From: Variovorax dokdonensis
GTDB lineage: Bacteria > Pseudomonadota > Gammaproteobacteria > Burkholderiales > Burkholderiaceae_C
Assembly: GCF_030316895.1 (NCBI RefSeq)
Contig: NZ_JASZYV010000002.1
Location: forward strand, 124,001-188,000
Reading direction: 5' to 3'
DNA: 64,000 bases
Of the stretch, positions 53,032-62,625 are shown piece by piece. Made by a program: the position numbers and the translations under genes. Numbering within the stretch: position 1 is the stretch's first letter; each line of letters starts with the position of its first letter. Below the pieces are notes generated by a model. The model was not told the origin of the DNA and made no database searches. It saw only the letters and a list, made by a program, of their open reading frames with translations.

Positions 53032-53154
53032 CCGCAGGAGATTGGCACCTGCAAGCACGGGTTCCCGCTCGTTACATTCGTTTCGCTTCTGGACGACTTT
53101 GAACGTCCGCAAGGACATCGGCCCGCTCTGACATGGCGCGCGGGGGGCGGCCGA

Positions 53155-53160
53155 TAGAAT
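53155..53160 (+). promoter_or_regulatory. Possible -10 element (TAGAAT) before fba
   Basis: TAGAAT, preceded by GA, lies 56 bp before the fba start. CTGACA (53128-53133) resembles a -35 hexamer but is spaced 21 bp away, longer than normal. Confidence 0.3.
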
Positions 53161-53216
53161 CGAGGCAGTCCACCCACTTTCAACATTCATTCAATTTCCC
53201 GCGAGAGGTAAACATC

Positions 53217-54281
53217 ATGGCACTCGTCTCGATGCGCGAACTGCTCGACCACGCCGCCGCCAATGGCTACGGAATCCCGGCATTCAACGTCAACAACCTC
53301 GAGCAGGTGCAGGCCGTCATGGAGGCCGCCAAGGAAACCGGCGCCCCCGTCATCCTGCAGGCCAGCGCGGGTGCGCGAAAGTACGCCGGCGAGCCCTTCA
53401 TCAAGCATCTGATCGAGGCTGCCGTCGAGATGTACCCCAACATCCCGCTGGTGATGCACCAGGATCACGGCCAGAGCCCCGACGTCTGCCAGGGCGCCAT
53501 CAACCTGGGCTTCTCCTCGGTGATGATGGACGGCTCGCTGGAAGCCGACGGCAAGACCATTGCCAGCTACGACTACAACGTCGACGTCACCAAGAAGGTG
53601 GCTGATCTGGCCCACAAGGTGGGCGTGACGGTTGAAGGCGAACTGGGTTGCCTGGGCTCGCTGGAAACCATGAAGGGCGACAAGGAAGACGGCCACGGCA
53701 CCGACGCCACCATGACCCGCGACCAGCTCCTGACCGACCCCGAGCAGGCCGCCGACTTCGTCAAGCGCACCCAGATCGACGCGCTGGCCATCGCCATCGG
53801 CACCAGCCACGGCGCCTACAAGTTCACGCGCAAGCCCACCGGCGACATCCTGGCGATCGACCGCATCAAGGAAATCCACCGCCGCATTCCCAACACCCAC
53901 CTCGTGATGCACGGCTCCTCGTCGGTGCCGCAGGAACTTCTGGCGATCATCCGCCAGTACGGCGGCAACATGAAGGAGACCTATGGCGTGCCGGTCGAGG
54001 AGATCCAGGAAGCCATCAAGCACGGCGTGCGCAAGATCAACATCGACACCGACATCCGCCTGGCGATGACCGGTGCGGTGCGCAAGTTCCTGGCCGAGAA
54101 CCCCGAGAAGTTCGATGCCCGCGAATGGCTCAAGCCCGCGCGCGAAGCCGCCAAGCAGATTTGCAAGCAGCGCTACATCGAATTCGGCTGCGAAGGCCAG
54201 GGCGCGAAGATCAAGGGCGAATCGCTGCAGATCGTCGCTGCCAAATACGCCAAGGGCGAATTGGCACAGGAAGTGGTCTGA
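53217..54281 (+). CDS. fba: Fructose-bisphosphate aldolase, class II
   Basis: Zn-dependent aldolase of 354 residues (class IIB length). Motifs include [32 protein letters not shown] (metal His and catalytic Asp), [31 protein letters not shown] and [14 protein letters not shown], with [18 protein letters not shown] near the end. AGAGG lies 7 bp upstream of the ATG. A strong terminator follows the gene. Confidence 0.97.
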   Translation: MALVSMRELLDHAAANGYGIPAFNVNNLEQVQAVMEAAKETGAPVILQASAGARKYAGEPFIKHLIEAAVEMYPNIPLVMHQDHGQSPDVCQGAINLGFSSVMMDGSLEADGKTIASYDYNVDVTKKVADLAHKVGVTVEGELGCLGSLETMKGDKEDGHGTDATMTRDQLLTDPEQAADFVKRTQIDALAIAIGTSHGAYKFTRKPTGDILAIDRIKEIHRRIPNTHLVMHGSSSVPQELLAIIRQYGGNMKETYGVPVEEIQEAIKHGVRKINIDTDIRLAMTGAVRKFLAENPEKFDAREWLKPAREAAKQICKQRYIEFGCEGQGAKIKGESLQIVAAKYAKGELAQEVV

Positions 54282-54322
54282 GCGGGCGAAGCCCCGGTCG
54301 ACACGCTTTCACGAGCACTCGA

Positions 54323-54345
54323 GCCACCCTCGCGGTGGCTTTTTT
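54323..54345 (+). terminator. Intrinsic terminator after fba
   Basis: Stem GCCACC / GGTGGC with a 5-nt loop (CTCGC) is followed directly by six T. It lies 41 bp after the fba stop and 73 bp before purC, so purC probably has its own promoter. Confidence 0.85.
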
Positions 54346-54417
54346 CCGCGCGCACAATGCGCCCTTGCGCGCCTGGACGCCCCCCAGGCCAAGCCTTCTG
54401 ACAACACGAGTCCCTTC

Positions 54418-55323
54418 ATGACCACCGTCCACACCTCTTCCATCCAGAGCCTGCCCTTGCTTGCGCGTGGCAAGGTGCGCGACAACTACGCGGTCGGCCA
54501 GGATCGCATCCTCATGGTGGCCAGCGACCGCCTGTCGGCCTTCGACGTGATCATGGGCGAGCCGATTCCCGGCAAAGGCGAGATCCTCACCAAGATGGCC
54601 CTCTGGTGGTTCGACCGGCTCGGCCACATCTGCCCGAACCATCTGACCGGCGAAGCGCCCGAGAGCGTGGTTACGCCGGCCGAGGTGCCGCAGGTCCAGG
54701 GTCGCTCGATGCTCGTCCAGCGCCTCACGCCCGTGCCGGTGGAGGCCGTGGTGCGCGGCTATCTGGCCGGCAGCGGCTGGAAGGAATACCAGGAAGGCCG
54801 CACCGTGTGCGGCGTGCCGCTGCCCGAGGGGCTCACCAACGCCGCCAAGCTGCCGCGCCCCATCTTCACGCCAGCGGCCAAGGCGCAGGCCGGCGAGCAC
54901 GACGAAAACATTCCCTACGAAAAGGTGGTCGAGATCGTCGGCCCGACCATGGCCAGCCAGATTCGCGACATCAGCATCGCGCTGTATGAAGCGGCTGCGA
55001 CCATCGCGCTAGGCAAGGGCATGATCATTGCCGACACCAAGTTCGAGTTCGGCCTGGACGCCGCCGGCCGCCTCGTGCTGATGGACGAGGTGCTGACGCC
55101 CGACAGTTCGCGCTATTGGCCGGTGGAGGGCTATGAAAAGGCCTTGGCCGCTGGCGAGAACCCGCCGAGCTTCGACAAGCAGTTCGTGCGCGATTGGCTC
55201 GAATCGGCGCGGCCGCACGGCAAGCCCTGGGACAAGACACCGCCCGCGCCGCGCCTGCCCGCCGAGGTGATCGAGAAGACCGCGGCCAAGTACCGCGAAG
55301 CCTTCGAGCGCCTGACGGGCTGA
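54418..55323 (+). CDS. purC: Phosphoribosylaminoimidazole-succinocarboxamide synthase
   Basis: SAICAR synthetase of the purine pathway, 301 residues, the longer form seen in betaproteobacteria and yeast rather than the E. coli form of about 237. Motifs are [64 protein letters not shown] and [14 protein letters not shown]. The ribosome site is weak. purE and purK lie about 3 kb downstream, separated by regulators. Confidence 0.96.
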   Translation: MTTVHTSSIQSLPLLARGKVRDNYAVGQDRILMVASDRLSAFDVIMGEPIPGKGEILTKMALWWFDRLGHICPNHLTGEAPESVVTPAEVPQVQGRSMLVQRLTPVPVEAVVRGYLAGSGWKEYQEGRTVCGVPLPEGLTNAAKLPRPIFTPAAKAQAGEHDENIPYEKVVEIVGPTMASQIRDISIALYEAAATIALGKGMIIADTKFEFGLDAAGRLVLMDEVLTPDSSRYWPVEGYEKALAAGENPPSFDKQFVRDWLESARPHGKPWDKTPPAPRLPAEVIEKTAAKYREAFERLTG

Positions 55324-55444
55324 TCGGGCGCACGTCCCTCATCTGGGGGATGTAAATGCGTCACAAATTTCGCGGCAATAGTTCACCACTCTTTTTAGAA
55401 ACAAATTTCCATACTTCCTCATACAGATGGATGAGGAGAATGTG

Positions 55445-56080
55445 ATGGAAATAACAATCGAAAGAATGGTCGCTCCCGTCGAAGGGCAGGCGATGCTGCT
55501 GGCGCGGGTGCTCGATGAGATCGATCATGGCTTGATCGTGGTCGACCTGACGGGGCGAATCCTGCACGTCAACCAGCCGGCCCAGGCAGAACTGTCGGCG
55601 GCGCGCACCCTTTGCGATCGCGAGGGCATGTTGCACGGCAGCGACGACGCCGCCCAGCGCAAGATCCGCCAGGCCTTGCGCGATGCGGGCGACGACGTGC
55701 GCGCCATCGTCGACATCGAGGGTGAAGGCCAGCCGATGTCCCTTGCATTCGTGCCGATGCCGTCGGTCAGCGGCCGCATCGATGCCGTTCTGATCATGTG
55801 CAGCAAGCGCCAGAACTGCGCCTCCCTCACGATGCAGATGTTTGCGCGTGCCAACCGCCTGACGCGGGCCGAGCAGCAAGTCCTGCGTCAGTTGTGCGAC
55901 GGCCATCGGGCCGAGGAGATCGCCGGCCTGCAAGGCGTGCGCGTCTCTACAGTGCGCACTCACATCAAGAGTGTGCGCGAAAAGACGGGCAGCAACAGCG
56001 TCCGGGAAATCGTGCACCGGCTCTCGCGCATGCCGCAGGTCGTCGCCGGCCGGGGCATGGCGATCGCGACGAACGACTGA
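55445..56080 (+). CDS. LuxR-type regulator with PAS-like N-terminus
   Basis: A 211-residue transcription factor. The N-terminal half (VLDEIDHGLIVVDLTGRILHVNQPAQAELSAA, about 20-110) looks like a PAS domain. The C-terminal LuxR/GerE helix-turn-helix (about 140-200) reads LTRAEQQVLRQLCDG...VSTVRTHIKSVREKTGSNSVREIV. GAGGAG lies 7 bp before the ATG at 55445, which I prefer to the ATG at 55427. The ligand is unknown. The 121-bp upstream gap (55324-55444) is markedly AT-rich for this genome and probably holds its promoter. The gene lies just ahead of a Crp/Fnr-type regulator on the same strand. Confidence 0.82.
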   Translation: MEITIERMVAPVEGQAMLLARVLDEIDHGLIVVDLTGRILHVNQPAQAELSAARTLCDREGMLHGSDDAAQRKIRQALRDAGDDVRAIVDIEGEGQPMSLAFVPMPSVSGRIDAVLIMCSKRQNCASLTMQMFARANRLTRAEQQVLRQLCDGHRAEEIAGLQGVRVSTVRTHIKSVREKTGSNSVREIVHRLSRMPQVVAGRGMAIATND

Positions 56081-56200
56081 CGCGACAGGCGGCCCAGACG
56101 CCGCAGTTCGGCCGCGGAACGGCAGGGAGCAAGGCCCCCAGGTCAGTGCCTGGGAGATCGCCCTGCCGCCCGAGGTGCGCTAGCCGCTTATATTCGCTGC

Positions 56201-56869
56201 ATGCCGCCGATTCTTTCTCGCCGACCGGCGCCGGTCGCGCCGGCGCCTCTGACCTTGTTGACCCCTCCAGTCGATCGTCTGTCCGCACTGGGCGTCCAGC
56301 GGCGCTACCGCAAGAACGCGGTGCTGATCGAGGAAGGCGATGTCGGTGATTCCATCTACATCGTGCTGTCGGGCAAGCTGCGTGCCTATGTCTCGGACTC
56401 GCGCGGGCGCGAGGTGACGATGGCCCTGCATGGCCCCGGCGAATACGTGGGCGAGATGTCGCTCGACGGCGGCCGGCGCTCCGCCAGCGTGCAGGCCATC
56501 GAGACGACCGTGTGCTCGGTCGTCACGCGCGAGACCGTCCTGCAACACATTGCCGCCGACCCCGAATTTGCGCTGGGACTCATCGAGCGCCTGATCCGGC
56601 GCGCGCGGTTGGCCACCGAAAGCGCCCGCAGCATGGCGCTGCTGGATGTCTACAGCCGCCTGCGCGCGTTGCTCGAGCGCCGTGCCGTGCCCGTAGGCGA
56701 CGGCACCCGCGTGGTGGCCGAACGACTCACGCACCTGCAGATCGCCAGCGAAATCGGTTGTTCGCGCGAGATGGTCAGCCGTCTGCTCAAGGACCTGGAG
56801 TCTGGAGGCTACCTTCAGGTCGTCCAGCGTCAACTCGTTCTGATGCAGGATTTGCCCGCGCGCTGGTGA
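56201..56869 (+). CDS. Crp/Fnr-family transcriptional regulator
   Basis: A 222-residue regulator with a cyclic-nucleotide-binding-like domain (about 25-140: YRKNAVLIEEGDVGDSIYIVLSGKLRAYV, GEYVGEMSLDGGRRSASVQA) and a Crp-type winged helix (about 160-215: LTHLQIASEIGCSREMVSRLLKDLESGGYL). No N-terminal Cys cluster is present, so it is not an Fe-S Fnr. The segment GEMSLDGGRRSASV resembles the cAMP pocket of CRP (GELGL...RSA) in outline. It lies 120 bp after the LuxR-type gene. Confidence 0.88.
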   Translation: MPPILSRRPAPVAPAPLTLLTPPVDRLSALGVQRRYRKNAVLIEEGDVGDSIYIVLSGKLRAYVSDSRGREVTMALHGPGEYVGEMSLDGGRRSASVQAIETTVCSVVTRETVLQHIAADPEFALGLIERLIRRARLATESARSMALLDVYSRLRALLERRAVPVGDGTRVVAERLTHLQIASEIGCSREMVSRLLKDLESGGYLQVVQRQLVLMQDLPARW

Positions 56870-56912
56870 CTCGGCAATCCCGCCGCCGCCGGCGGGGCCG
56901 CGGGCGCGAGCC

Positions 56913-57362
56913 TCAGCGCGAAGCGCTGCTGAGCTTGGCCAGGGTCTGGCCGCGCGAGCCGATCAGCACCAGTTCGCCGCCGACGACGCTGTACTGGGTC
57001 GTCGCCTCGAGCGCGGCAAGAAAGCGCGATTCGAGTTGTCCGCGCGTCGGGTCGACGCAGGCCATGCGTGTAGAGGCCAGCGGGCCGATCTTGAGCTGCG
57101 TGCCGTTGCGCTGATAGCTGCCCGTCAGGCGGTTGCAGCCCCCGGATCCGGCCACACGGCCGTTGCCGTCGAACTCCAGTTGCGCTTGCTGCCGCGCATC
57201 GCTGGCGGGCGGAACCGCCTGTCCGTCGATGCTGGCGAGCCGCCAAGGGTGCGACTCGATCGGCTCGTCCAGGCTCACGGTGGCACATCCCGCAAGGACG
57301 GCCGCGGCCGCCAGCAACAGGGCAGCGCGGCAGGAAGCAAGGCGCTCGGGCAGCAGACGCAT
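56913..57362 (-). CDS. META-domain (HslJ-like) lipoprotein
   Basis: Lipoprotein of 149 residues. The signal ends in VLAGCATV (Cys26). One META domain (about 38-145) has the family pattern HPWRLASIDGQAV, LEFDGNGRVAGSGGCNRLTGSYQ and LKIGPLASTRMACVD, including the paired Cys. HslJ relatives are linked to heat and novobiocin resistance in E. coli; the role here is unknown. GGAGG lies 6 bp before the ATG. It follows the thioredoxin-TPR gene by 59 bp on the same strand. Confidence 0.88.
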   Translation of the reverse strand: MRLLPERLASCRAALLLAAAAVLAGCATVSLDEPIESHPWRLASIDGQAVPPASDARQQAQLEFDGNGRVAGSGGCNRLTGSYQRNGTQLKIGPLASTRMACVDPTRGQLESRFLAALEATTQYSVVGGELVLIGSRGQTLAKLSSASR

Positions 57363-57421
57363 GACAGATCCTCCATGTCGGTGTTCGATCCGGGCATGGT
57401 AGCGGCTGCCCGTTGCGGCGC

Positions 57422-58342
57422 TCAACTGAGCACGACGCTGCTGAGGCGGCGTCGATAGCTGGCGACGGTCGGATCGTCCGGCGGGATCTGGCCTTCGGCC
57501 ACCTTCGGCTTGGGCGGCTCGATGATCTCCAGCACCGCGATGTAGGTCTTGCGGGCCAGCTCTTCGCTCCAGGCCTTGTCGCGCATGAGGATCTCGAGCA
57601 GCTCGTCCATGGCGTCCGTCCACTGCTGCTGGGCCATCAGCAGACGGGCACGGTCGAAGCGGGCCTGGAAGTCACGCTTGTTGGTGGCGATGCGCGCGTC
57701 CAGGTCGGCCAGCGATGGTGCCGCGCCCGTGGGCGGGGCGGCGAAGTCGACCGCATCCATCCAGCGCTGCAAGGCATCGAACCGGCGCACCAGGGACGTA
57801 CGGTCGATGACCGGCGCGAACGCCACCTTGGCGTCGTCCGTGCGGCCTTCGCGCAGCAGCAGCTTGACGTAGTCGAAGCGGGCGTCGTCGTTGGACGGAT
57901 CGGTGGCCACCGCGTGCTGGAGCTTCTCGAGCGCGCCCTCGGTATCGCCATCGGCCAGGGCGGCGTTGGCCTCTTCTTCCTGCTGCTGTGCCTCGAGCTC
58001 GTCGGCACCGGGCACGTGCTTGTCGAGGAACTGCCGGATCTGCTCGGCCGGGATGGCGCCCACAAAGCCGTCCACCGGCTGGCCGCCCACGAACATCACG
58101 CAAAACGGGATGCTGCGCACGCCGAACATCTGCGACAGCTGCTGGGAGATCTGCGGCACCTTGTCGGCATCGAGCTTGGCCAGCGTGAAGCGGCCGGCGT
58201 ATTCGACTTCCAGCTTTTCCAGCACCGGACCCAGCTGCTTGCAGGGGCCGCACCATTCGGCCCAGATATCCAGCAGCACGGGCCGGTCCATCGAGCCTTC
58301 GATCAGGTCGGTCTGGAAATTGTCGAGGGTGATGTCAATCAT
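57422..58342 (-). CDS. Thioredoxin-TPR co-chaperone (YbbN/CnoX-like)
   Basis: Cytoplasmic protein, 306 residues. An N-terminal thioredoxin domain (about 1-108) with an intact CGPC active site (Cys31, Cys34) is followed by tetratricopeptide-like helices (about 120-220) and a second helical pair (about 225-300, DFQARFDRARLLMAQQQWTDAMDELLEIL). E. coli CnoX has the same layout and passes clients to GroEL and DnaK, but lacks the full CxxC, so this protein should keep disulfide-reducing ability as in Caulobacter-type YbbN. Confidence 0.9.
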   Translation of the reverse strand: MIDITLDNFQTDLIEGSMDRPVLLDIWAEWCGPCKQLGPVLEKLEVEYAGRFTLAKLDADKVPQISQQLSQMFGVRSIPFCVMFVGGQPVDGFVGAIPAEQIRQFLDKHVPGADELEAQQQEEEANAALADGDTEGALEKLQHAVATDPSNDDARFDYVKLLLREGRTDDAKVAFAPVIDRTSLVRRFDALQRWMDAVDFAAPPTGAAPSLADLDARIATNKRDFQARFDRARLLMAQQQWTDAMDELLEILMRDKAWSEELARKTYIAVLEIIEPPKPKVAEGQIPPDDPTVASYRRRLSSVVLS

Positions 58343-58442
58343 CGGTTCAATCCAAAGGTGCCCAGGGTGGCCTTCCGGCGCGCCGCCCTTGGGGGAGTCA
58401 GGAATAAGTGGAAAGCCACATTTTCCCGACAGGGGCGAAACG

Positions 58443-58448
58443 TAGAAT
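58443..58448 (+). promoter_or_regulatory. Possible -10 element (TAGAAT) directly before purE
   Basis: TAGAAT ends only 7 bp before the purE ATG. If used, the transcript would be leaderless or nearly so. TTTTCC at 58421-58426, 16 bp upstream, is a poor -35 match. Confidence 0.3.
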
Positions 58449-58455
58449 TCCGACC

Positions 58456-58998
58456 ATGAAGCAAGCGATTCAGGTTGGCGTCGTGATGGGTTCGAACTCC
58501 GATTGGGAGACGATGCGTCACGCGGTCGAGATTCTGCGGCAATTCGGCATCGCCCACGAAGCGCGGGTGGTGTCGGCACACCGCATGCCGGACGACATGT
58601 TCGACTATGCCGAGGCTGCCGCCGGTCGCGGGCTGGCCGCGATCATCGCCGGTGCGGGCGGCGCCGCCCACCTGCCCGGGATGTTGGCGGCCAAGACCAC
58701 GGTGCCGGTGCTCGGCGTGCCGGTGGCCAGCCGCCATCTTCAAGGCGTGGATTCGCTGCACAGCATCGTGCAGATGCCCAAGGGCGTGCCGGTGGCCACG
58801 TTTGCCATCGGTACGGCGGGCGCCGCCAATGCTGCGCTGTTCGCGGTGGCCATGCTCGCCGTGGGCAATCCGGCGCTGCGTGCCCAGCTCGACGAGTTCC
58901 GCTCGCGCCAGACCGAAGCCGCTCGCGCCATGACGTTGCCGCCGCCCGATGAGACGGCGGTTTCTCCCTTCACGCCGCAGGGCGGAGGTGCACTTTGA
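58456..58998 (+). CDS. purE: N5-carboxyaminoimidazole ribonucleotide mutase
   Basis: Class I PurE, 180 residues, converting N5-CAIR to CAIR. Motifs are VGVVMGSNSDWETMRHA, VVSAHRMPDDMFDYA (catalytic His), IIAGAGGAAHLPGMLAAKTTVPVLGVPV and SIVQMPKGVPVATFAIG. The last 15 or so residues are an extension. The ATG has no ribosome site. It overlaps purK by 4 bp (TTGA). Confidence 0.96.
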   Translation: MKQAIQVGVVMGSNSDWETMRHAVEILRQFGIAHEARVVSAHRMPDDMFDYAEAAAGRGLAAIIAGAGGAAHLPGMLAAKTTVPVLGVPVASRHLQGVDSLHSIVQMPKGVPVATFAIGTAGAANAALFAVAMLAVGNPALRAQLDEFRSRQTEAARAMTLPPPDETAVSPFTPQGGGAL

Positions 58999-60176
58999 TT
59001 CCGGCCAACTTTCCTCTGCTGCCAGGCGCCACGCTGGGTGTCCTGGGCGGCGGCCAACTCGGCCGCATGTTCGTCCATGCCGCGCAGCAGTCCGGCTATT
59101 TCACGGCGGTGCTCGACCCGGATGCCGACAGTCCGGCCGGCCGCGTGAGCCATCACCACGTGCACACCGACTATCTCGACGGCGACGGGCTCGCGCGCCT
59201 GTCCCGCCTGGCCGATGCGGTCACCACCGAATTCGAGAACGTGCCCTCGCGCGCCCTTGCCTCTCTGGCCGGCGACGTGCCCGTCGCGCCTTCGGCCGAT
59301 GCAGTGGCCATCGCGCAGGACCGCATCCGCGAGAAGGCTCACTTCGTCAAGTGCGGCGTGGCCTGCGCGCCCTACGCGGTGATCGAGACGGCCGAGCAAC
59401 TGTCCGCGGTGACCGACGACCTGCTGCCCGGCATTCTCAAGACGGCCACGCTGGGTTATGACGGCAAAGGCCAGCAGCGTGTGGCATCGCGCGGCCAACT
59501 GGGCGCTGCCTGGATGGATGCGGGCCAGGTGCCGTGCGTGCTCGAAAAGCGGCTCACGCTCGATTTCGAATGCTCGGTCATCGTCGCGCGTGGCCACGAT
59601 GGCCAGGCCGTGAACTACCGGGCGCAGCGCAACCTCCACCGCGACGGCATCCTGGCCGTCACCGAGGCGCACGAGGAATGCGTGCCTCCCGAGATCGCGA
59701 AGCGCGCGGCCGAGGCGGCCTTGTCCATCGCCAACGGCCTGAACTACGTCGGAGTGCTGTGCGTCGAGTTCTTCGTGCTGGCCGATGGCGAACTGGTCGT
59801 CAACGAGATGGCCCCGCGACCGCACAACAGCGGCCACTACACCATCGACGCCTGCGAGCTGTCGCAGTTCGACCTGCAGGTGCGCACCCTGGCCGGCCTG
59901 CCGCTGGTCGAGCCGCGCCAGCACAGCCCGGCCATCATGCTCAACCTGCTGGGCGACTTGTGGCTGGCCAAGGGCCCTCAAGCGACCGAGCCGCCATGGG
60001 CCCAGGTGCTGGCGCTGCCGGGTACGCATCTGCACCTGTACGGCAAGCAGGAGGCGCGGCGCGGCCGCAAGATGGGGCACTTGAACATCACCGGCGCCAG
60101 CGTCGCGGAGGTGCGTGCCACGGCGGTGCGCGCGGCGGCATTGCTCGGCCTGCCCTCGCCGGTCACTTCCGCATGA
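58995..60176 (+). CDS. purK: N5-carboxyaminoimidazole ribonucleotide synthase
   Basis: ATP-grasp enzyme (393 residues) that makes N5-CAIR from AIR, ATP and bicarbonate. Motifs are LGVLGGGQLGRMFVHAAQQ, TEFENVPSRAL, GILKTATLGYDGKGQQRV, CVEFFVLADGELVVNEMAPRPHNSGHYT. It starts at TTG 58995, overlapping the purE stop, with GGAGG about 8 bp upstream inside purE; no ATG lies before the conserved N-terminus. Its stop overlaps the next ATG. Confidence 0.95.
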   Translation: MIPANFPLLPGATLGVLGGGQLGRMFVHAAQQSGYFTAVLDPDADSPAGRVSHHHVHTDYLDGDGLARLSRLADAVTTEFENVPSRALASLAGDVPVAPSADAVAIAQDRIREKAHFVKCGVACAPYAVIETAEQLSAVTDDLLPGILKTATLGYDGKGQQRVASRGQLGAAWMDAGQVPCVLEKRLTLDFECSVIVARGHDGQAVNYRAQRNLHRDGILAVTEAHEECVPPEIAKRAAEAALSIANGLNYVGVLCVEFFVLADGELVVNEMAPRPHNSGHYTIDACELSQFDLQVRTLAGLPLVEPRQHSPAIMLNLLGDLWLAKGPQATEPPWAQVLALPGTHLHLYGKQEARRGRKMGHLNITGASVAEVRATAVRAAALLGLPSPVTSA

Positions 60177-61171
60177 TCCTGGACGGCCAATCGGGCCAAG
60201 CCATCGAAGAAGCGGCGCGCACCTTGCGCGCGGGCCATCTGGTGGCCTTTCCGACGGAGACCGTGTACGGACTGGGTGCCAACGCCGCCGACGACGACGC
60301 GGTGGCCGGCATCTTCGCGGCCAAGGGCCGACCCAGCGACCATCCGCTGATCGTCCACCTTCCGGCCGGCGCCGGACTGGCCCAGGCGGTCGAGCGCTTC
60401 GCCCAGCCGCTGCCGGACTTTGCCCAAAAGCTGGTCGTGGCCTTCTGGCCCGGCCCGCTGACACTCATCGTCACGCGCCAGCATGGCGTGGCCACGGCAG
60501 CCGCCGGCGGGCAGGACACGATCGGGCTGAGATGCCCCGCGCATCCGGTGGCGCAGGCGCTGCTCGAAAGCTGCGCCGCCCATGGCGTGCCAGGCCTGGC
60601 GGGGCCGAGTGCCAACCGCTTCGGGCGGGTCAGTCCCACCACGGCTTCGCACGTGCAGGGCGAATTCGGCGACGACCTCCTGATCCTGGACGGCGGGCCG
60701 TGCCAGGTGGGCATCGAATCGACCATCGTCGATTGCAGCCGTGGGGTTCCGGTGCTCCTGCGGCCCGGCCAGATCACCCGGGCCCAGGTCGAGGCCGCCT
60801 GCGGCGAACGCTTACGAGCCCGGCAGGAGGTGGGCTCGCCCGATCCGCGCGCCTCGGGAACGCTCGAATCCCATTACGCGCCTTCGGCCAAGGTCCGGCT
60901 GATGGACGCCAAGGCGCTGCAGACCGCGCTCGATGTGCTGGGTGCCGATGCTCGGCACATCGCCGTCTGGTCGCGCGCCGAACTCAAGAGCCAGTCCGGT
61001 CACATCCTGCGCCGGCGCATGCCGGACGACGCGGCGGCAGCCGCGCAGATGCTCTTCGCCGTGTTGCGCGATTTCGATGCCCAGGGCGTCAAGCTGATCT
61101 GGGTCGAGACGCCGCCGGACGATCACGCCTGGGAGGGCGTGCGCGATCGGCTTCAGCGCGCGGCGGCGTAG
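60173..61171 (+). CDS. Threonylcarbamoyl-AMP synthase (Sua5/TsaC)
   Basis: Makes threonylcarbamoyl-AMP for the t6A modification of ANN-decoding tRNAs. At 332 residues it is the long Sua5 form: the YrdC domain (about 8-200: VAFPTETVYGLGANAADDDAV, KGRPSDHPLIVHL, FWPGPLTLIV, GLRCPAHPVAQALL, GPSANRFGRVSPTTASHV, IESTIVDCS) plus a C-terminal Sua5 domain (about 220-330: PRASGTLESHYAPSAKVRLM). The ATG overlaps the purK stop, so it is coupled to purEK, an arrangement seen in other betaproteobacteria. Confidence 0.93.
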   Translation: MILDGQSGQAIEEAARTLRAGHLVAFPTETVYGLGANAADDDAVAGIFAAKGRPSDHPLIVHLPAGAGLAQAVERFAQPLPDFAQKLVVAFWPGPLTLIVTRQHGVATAAAGGQDTIGLRCPAHPVAQALLESCAAHGVPGLAGPSANRFGRVSPTTASHVQGEFGDDLLILDGGPCQVGIESTIVDCSRGVPVLLRPGQITRAQVEAACGERLRARQEVGSPDPRASGTLESHYAPSAKVRLMDAKALQTALDVLGADARHIAVWSRAELKSQSGHILRRRMPDDAAAAAQMLFAVLRDFDAQGVKLIWVETPPDDHAWEGVRDRLQRAAA

Positions 61172-61183
61172 CCGGACCAATTC

Positions 61184-61211
61184 GGGCCGGGGCCGTGAGC
61201 GAGCCCGGCCC
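61184..61211. terminator. GC-rich stem-loop between converging tsaC and lipase
   Basis: GGGCCGGG (61184-61191) pairs perfectly with CCCGGCCC (61204-61211) around a 12-nt loop in the 48-bp convergent gap. Without a T-run on either strand it is a weak candidate for a bidirectional terminator. Confidence 0.4.
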
Positions 61212-61219
61212 CTCGGACT

Positions 61220-62533
61220 TCATCGCACCTTGTTGAACAGCGCGCGCGCCTGTGCGTGGCACAGCGGCGGCTCGTAGCTGCCGTGGTAGCTGCCGTAGTA
61301 GGTGGCGAATGCCGCGCTCGTGGGGTCCGTCGGCGCCGCGCCGCCGGGGCCGTAGAGCGCCTGGACCTGAGCATCGACGTCCACGACGCTGACCGTCGTC
61401 ACACCACGCGCATCGAAGTCGGCCTTCATGGGCAGCATGTGGACCGCCGGCGGCACGGTCGGATCACCGGCGCCGCCACACAGCAAGGTGGCTGCGCGCG
61501 GGCTCCAGCCGAACAGATCGTTCTTCTTGGCGTCGAGGATCAGTGGGTTCGATGCATTGGTCTGCACGTCCGTGAGGAACGCGCTCTGGAACAGGGCATC
61601 GCGTGCCTGGTTGGGCGTGCCGCCGGGCAGTGCGCCGCTGGTCACCAGGGTCGTGTAGTTCAAGGTGGGGCTGGGCAGCAGGTTCTCGATGCCGGCGGCA
61701 TAGGGCGCCTTGAAGACGGTGTTGACGTCCTTGTAGATGTCGCCGTAGACCTTCTGCCACGACGTGATCAGGAAGGGCACGAAGAACTGGTAGCCGGCAA
61801 TGGCCTGCGTCAGCTTGAAGGAGCCCGACAGGTTGTAGGGCCCTGCCAGGTGCGCGCCGGCCACGACGTTGAATTCGCCCGGTGCGTCGCGCTCGGCGGC
61901 GCGGTGCGCAGCCATCGACGAGTGCCCGCCCTGGGAGTAGCCGGTGAACATCACCTTGCCCGAAAGCAGCGCGCCGAACTGTGGCGCCGCGAGCCGTGCA
62001 GCGCGAATGGAATCGAGCACCGATCGCGCCTCCGAGTCGGCATGCAGGTAAGGGTGGTACGGGAACTCCGACTTCGCGTAGCCCAGGTAGTCGGTCGCCA
62101 CCACCGCGTAGCCTTGGGCGGCATACATGGCCGCGAGCAGGAAGGTCTCGGAATCCTGCGGATTGGCCAGCGTGCGGGGCTTTTGCACATCGGTGCCCTT
62201 GGCGTAGGCGATCAGCGGCGCGGGGTTGTTGCAGTTGCTGCCGGTCGGGCCGCTGGGAAGCAGCAATGCACCCGAGGCGTTGGTCTCTTCGTTCTTCGGC
62301 CCGAGGGTGCGGTAGTTGAGGGCCACGACCTTGACCTCGCACTGCGCCGGACCGCTCAACGCCTGAAGCCCGCTGCTCTTGGTCGAGGCGTCGATCTGCG
62401 CCTGGGTCAGCGTGGCGAGCGTGGTCGGGGGCTCCTTGAGCGTGCCGGGTGCCGTGCTTGCGTGGTCGCTGCCTCCGCCGCACGCGGCCAGGAACAGCAA
62501 GGGGGCCAGGCTGGCCAGGGATCGAAGCTTCAT
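61220..62533 (-). CDS. Secretory-type lipase/esterase lipoprotein
   Basis: Exported alpha/beta hydrolase, 437 residues. The signal peptide ends in FLAACGG (Cys18), so it is probably a lipoprotein. The body matches the secretory lipase (LIP) family: LIAYAKGTDVQ, QGYAVVATDYLGYAKSEFPYHPYLHADSEA, the nucleophile elbow FTGYSQGGHSSMAAH, and the acid in CGGAGDPTVPPAVHML. The substrate could be a polyester, feruloyl-type ester or triglyceride. It lies 92 bp downstream of the dacB gene on the same strand. Confidence 0.85.
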   Translation of the reverse strand: MKLRSLASLAPLLFLAACGGGSDHASTAPGTLKEPPTTLATLTQAQIDASTKSSGLQALSGPAQCEVKVVALNYRTLGPKNEETNASGALLLPSGPTGSNCNNPAPLIAYAKGTDVQKPRTLANPQDSETFLLAAMYAAQGYAVVATDYLGYAKSEFPYHPYLHADSEARSVLDSIRAARLAAPQFGALLSGKVMFTGYSQGGHSSMAAHRAAERDAPGEFNVVAGAHLAGPYNLSGSFKLTQAIAGYQFFVPFLITSWQKVYGDIYKDVNTVFKAPYAAGIENLLPSPTLNYTTLVTSGALPGGTPNQARDALFQSAFLTDVQTNASNPLILDAKKNDLFGWSPRAATLLCGGAGDPTVPPAVHMLPMKADFDARGVTTVSVVDVDAQVQALYGPGGAAPTDPTSAAFATYYGSYHGSYEPPLCHAQARALFNKVR

Positions 62534-62625
62534 TTTGTCTCCATCTTGTTGGACTTGTTGCGGCCTTCATGGACGCCGAGACATTCTGTCGCCCCCACCC
62601 GGGCGGCGCAAACCGCGGATGTCCC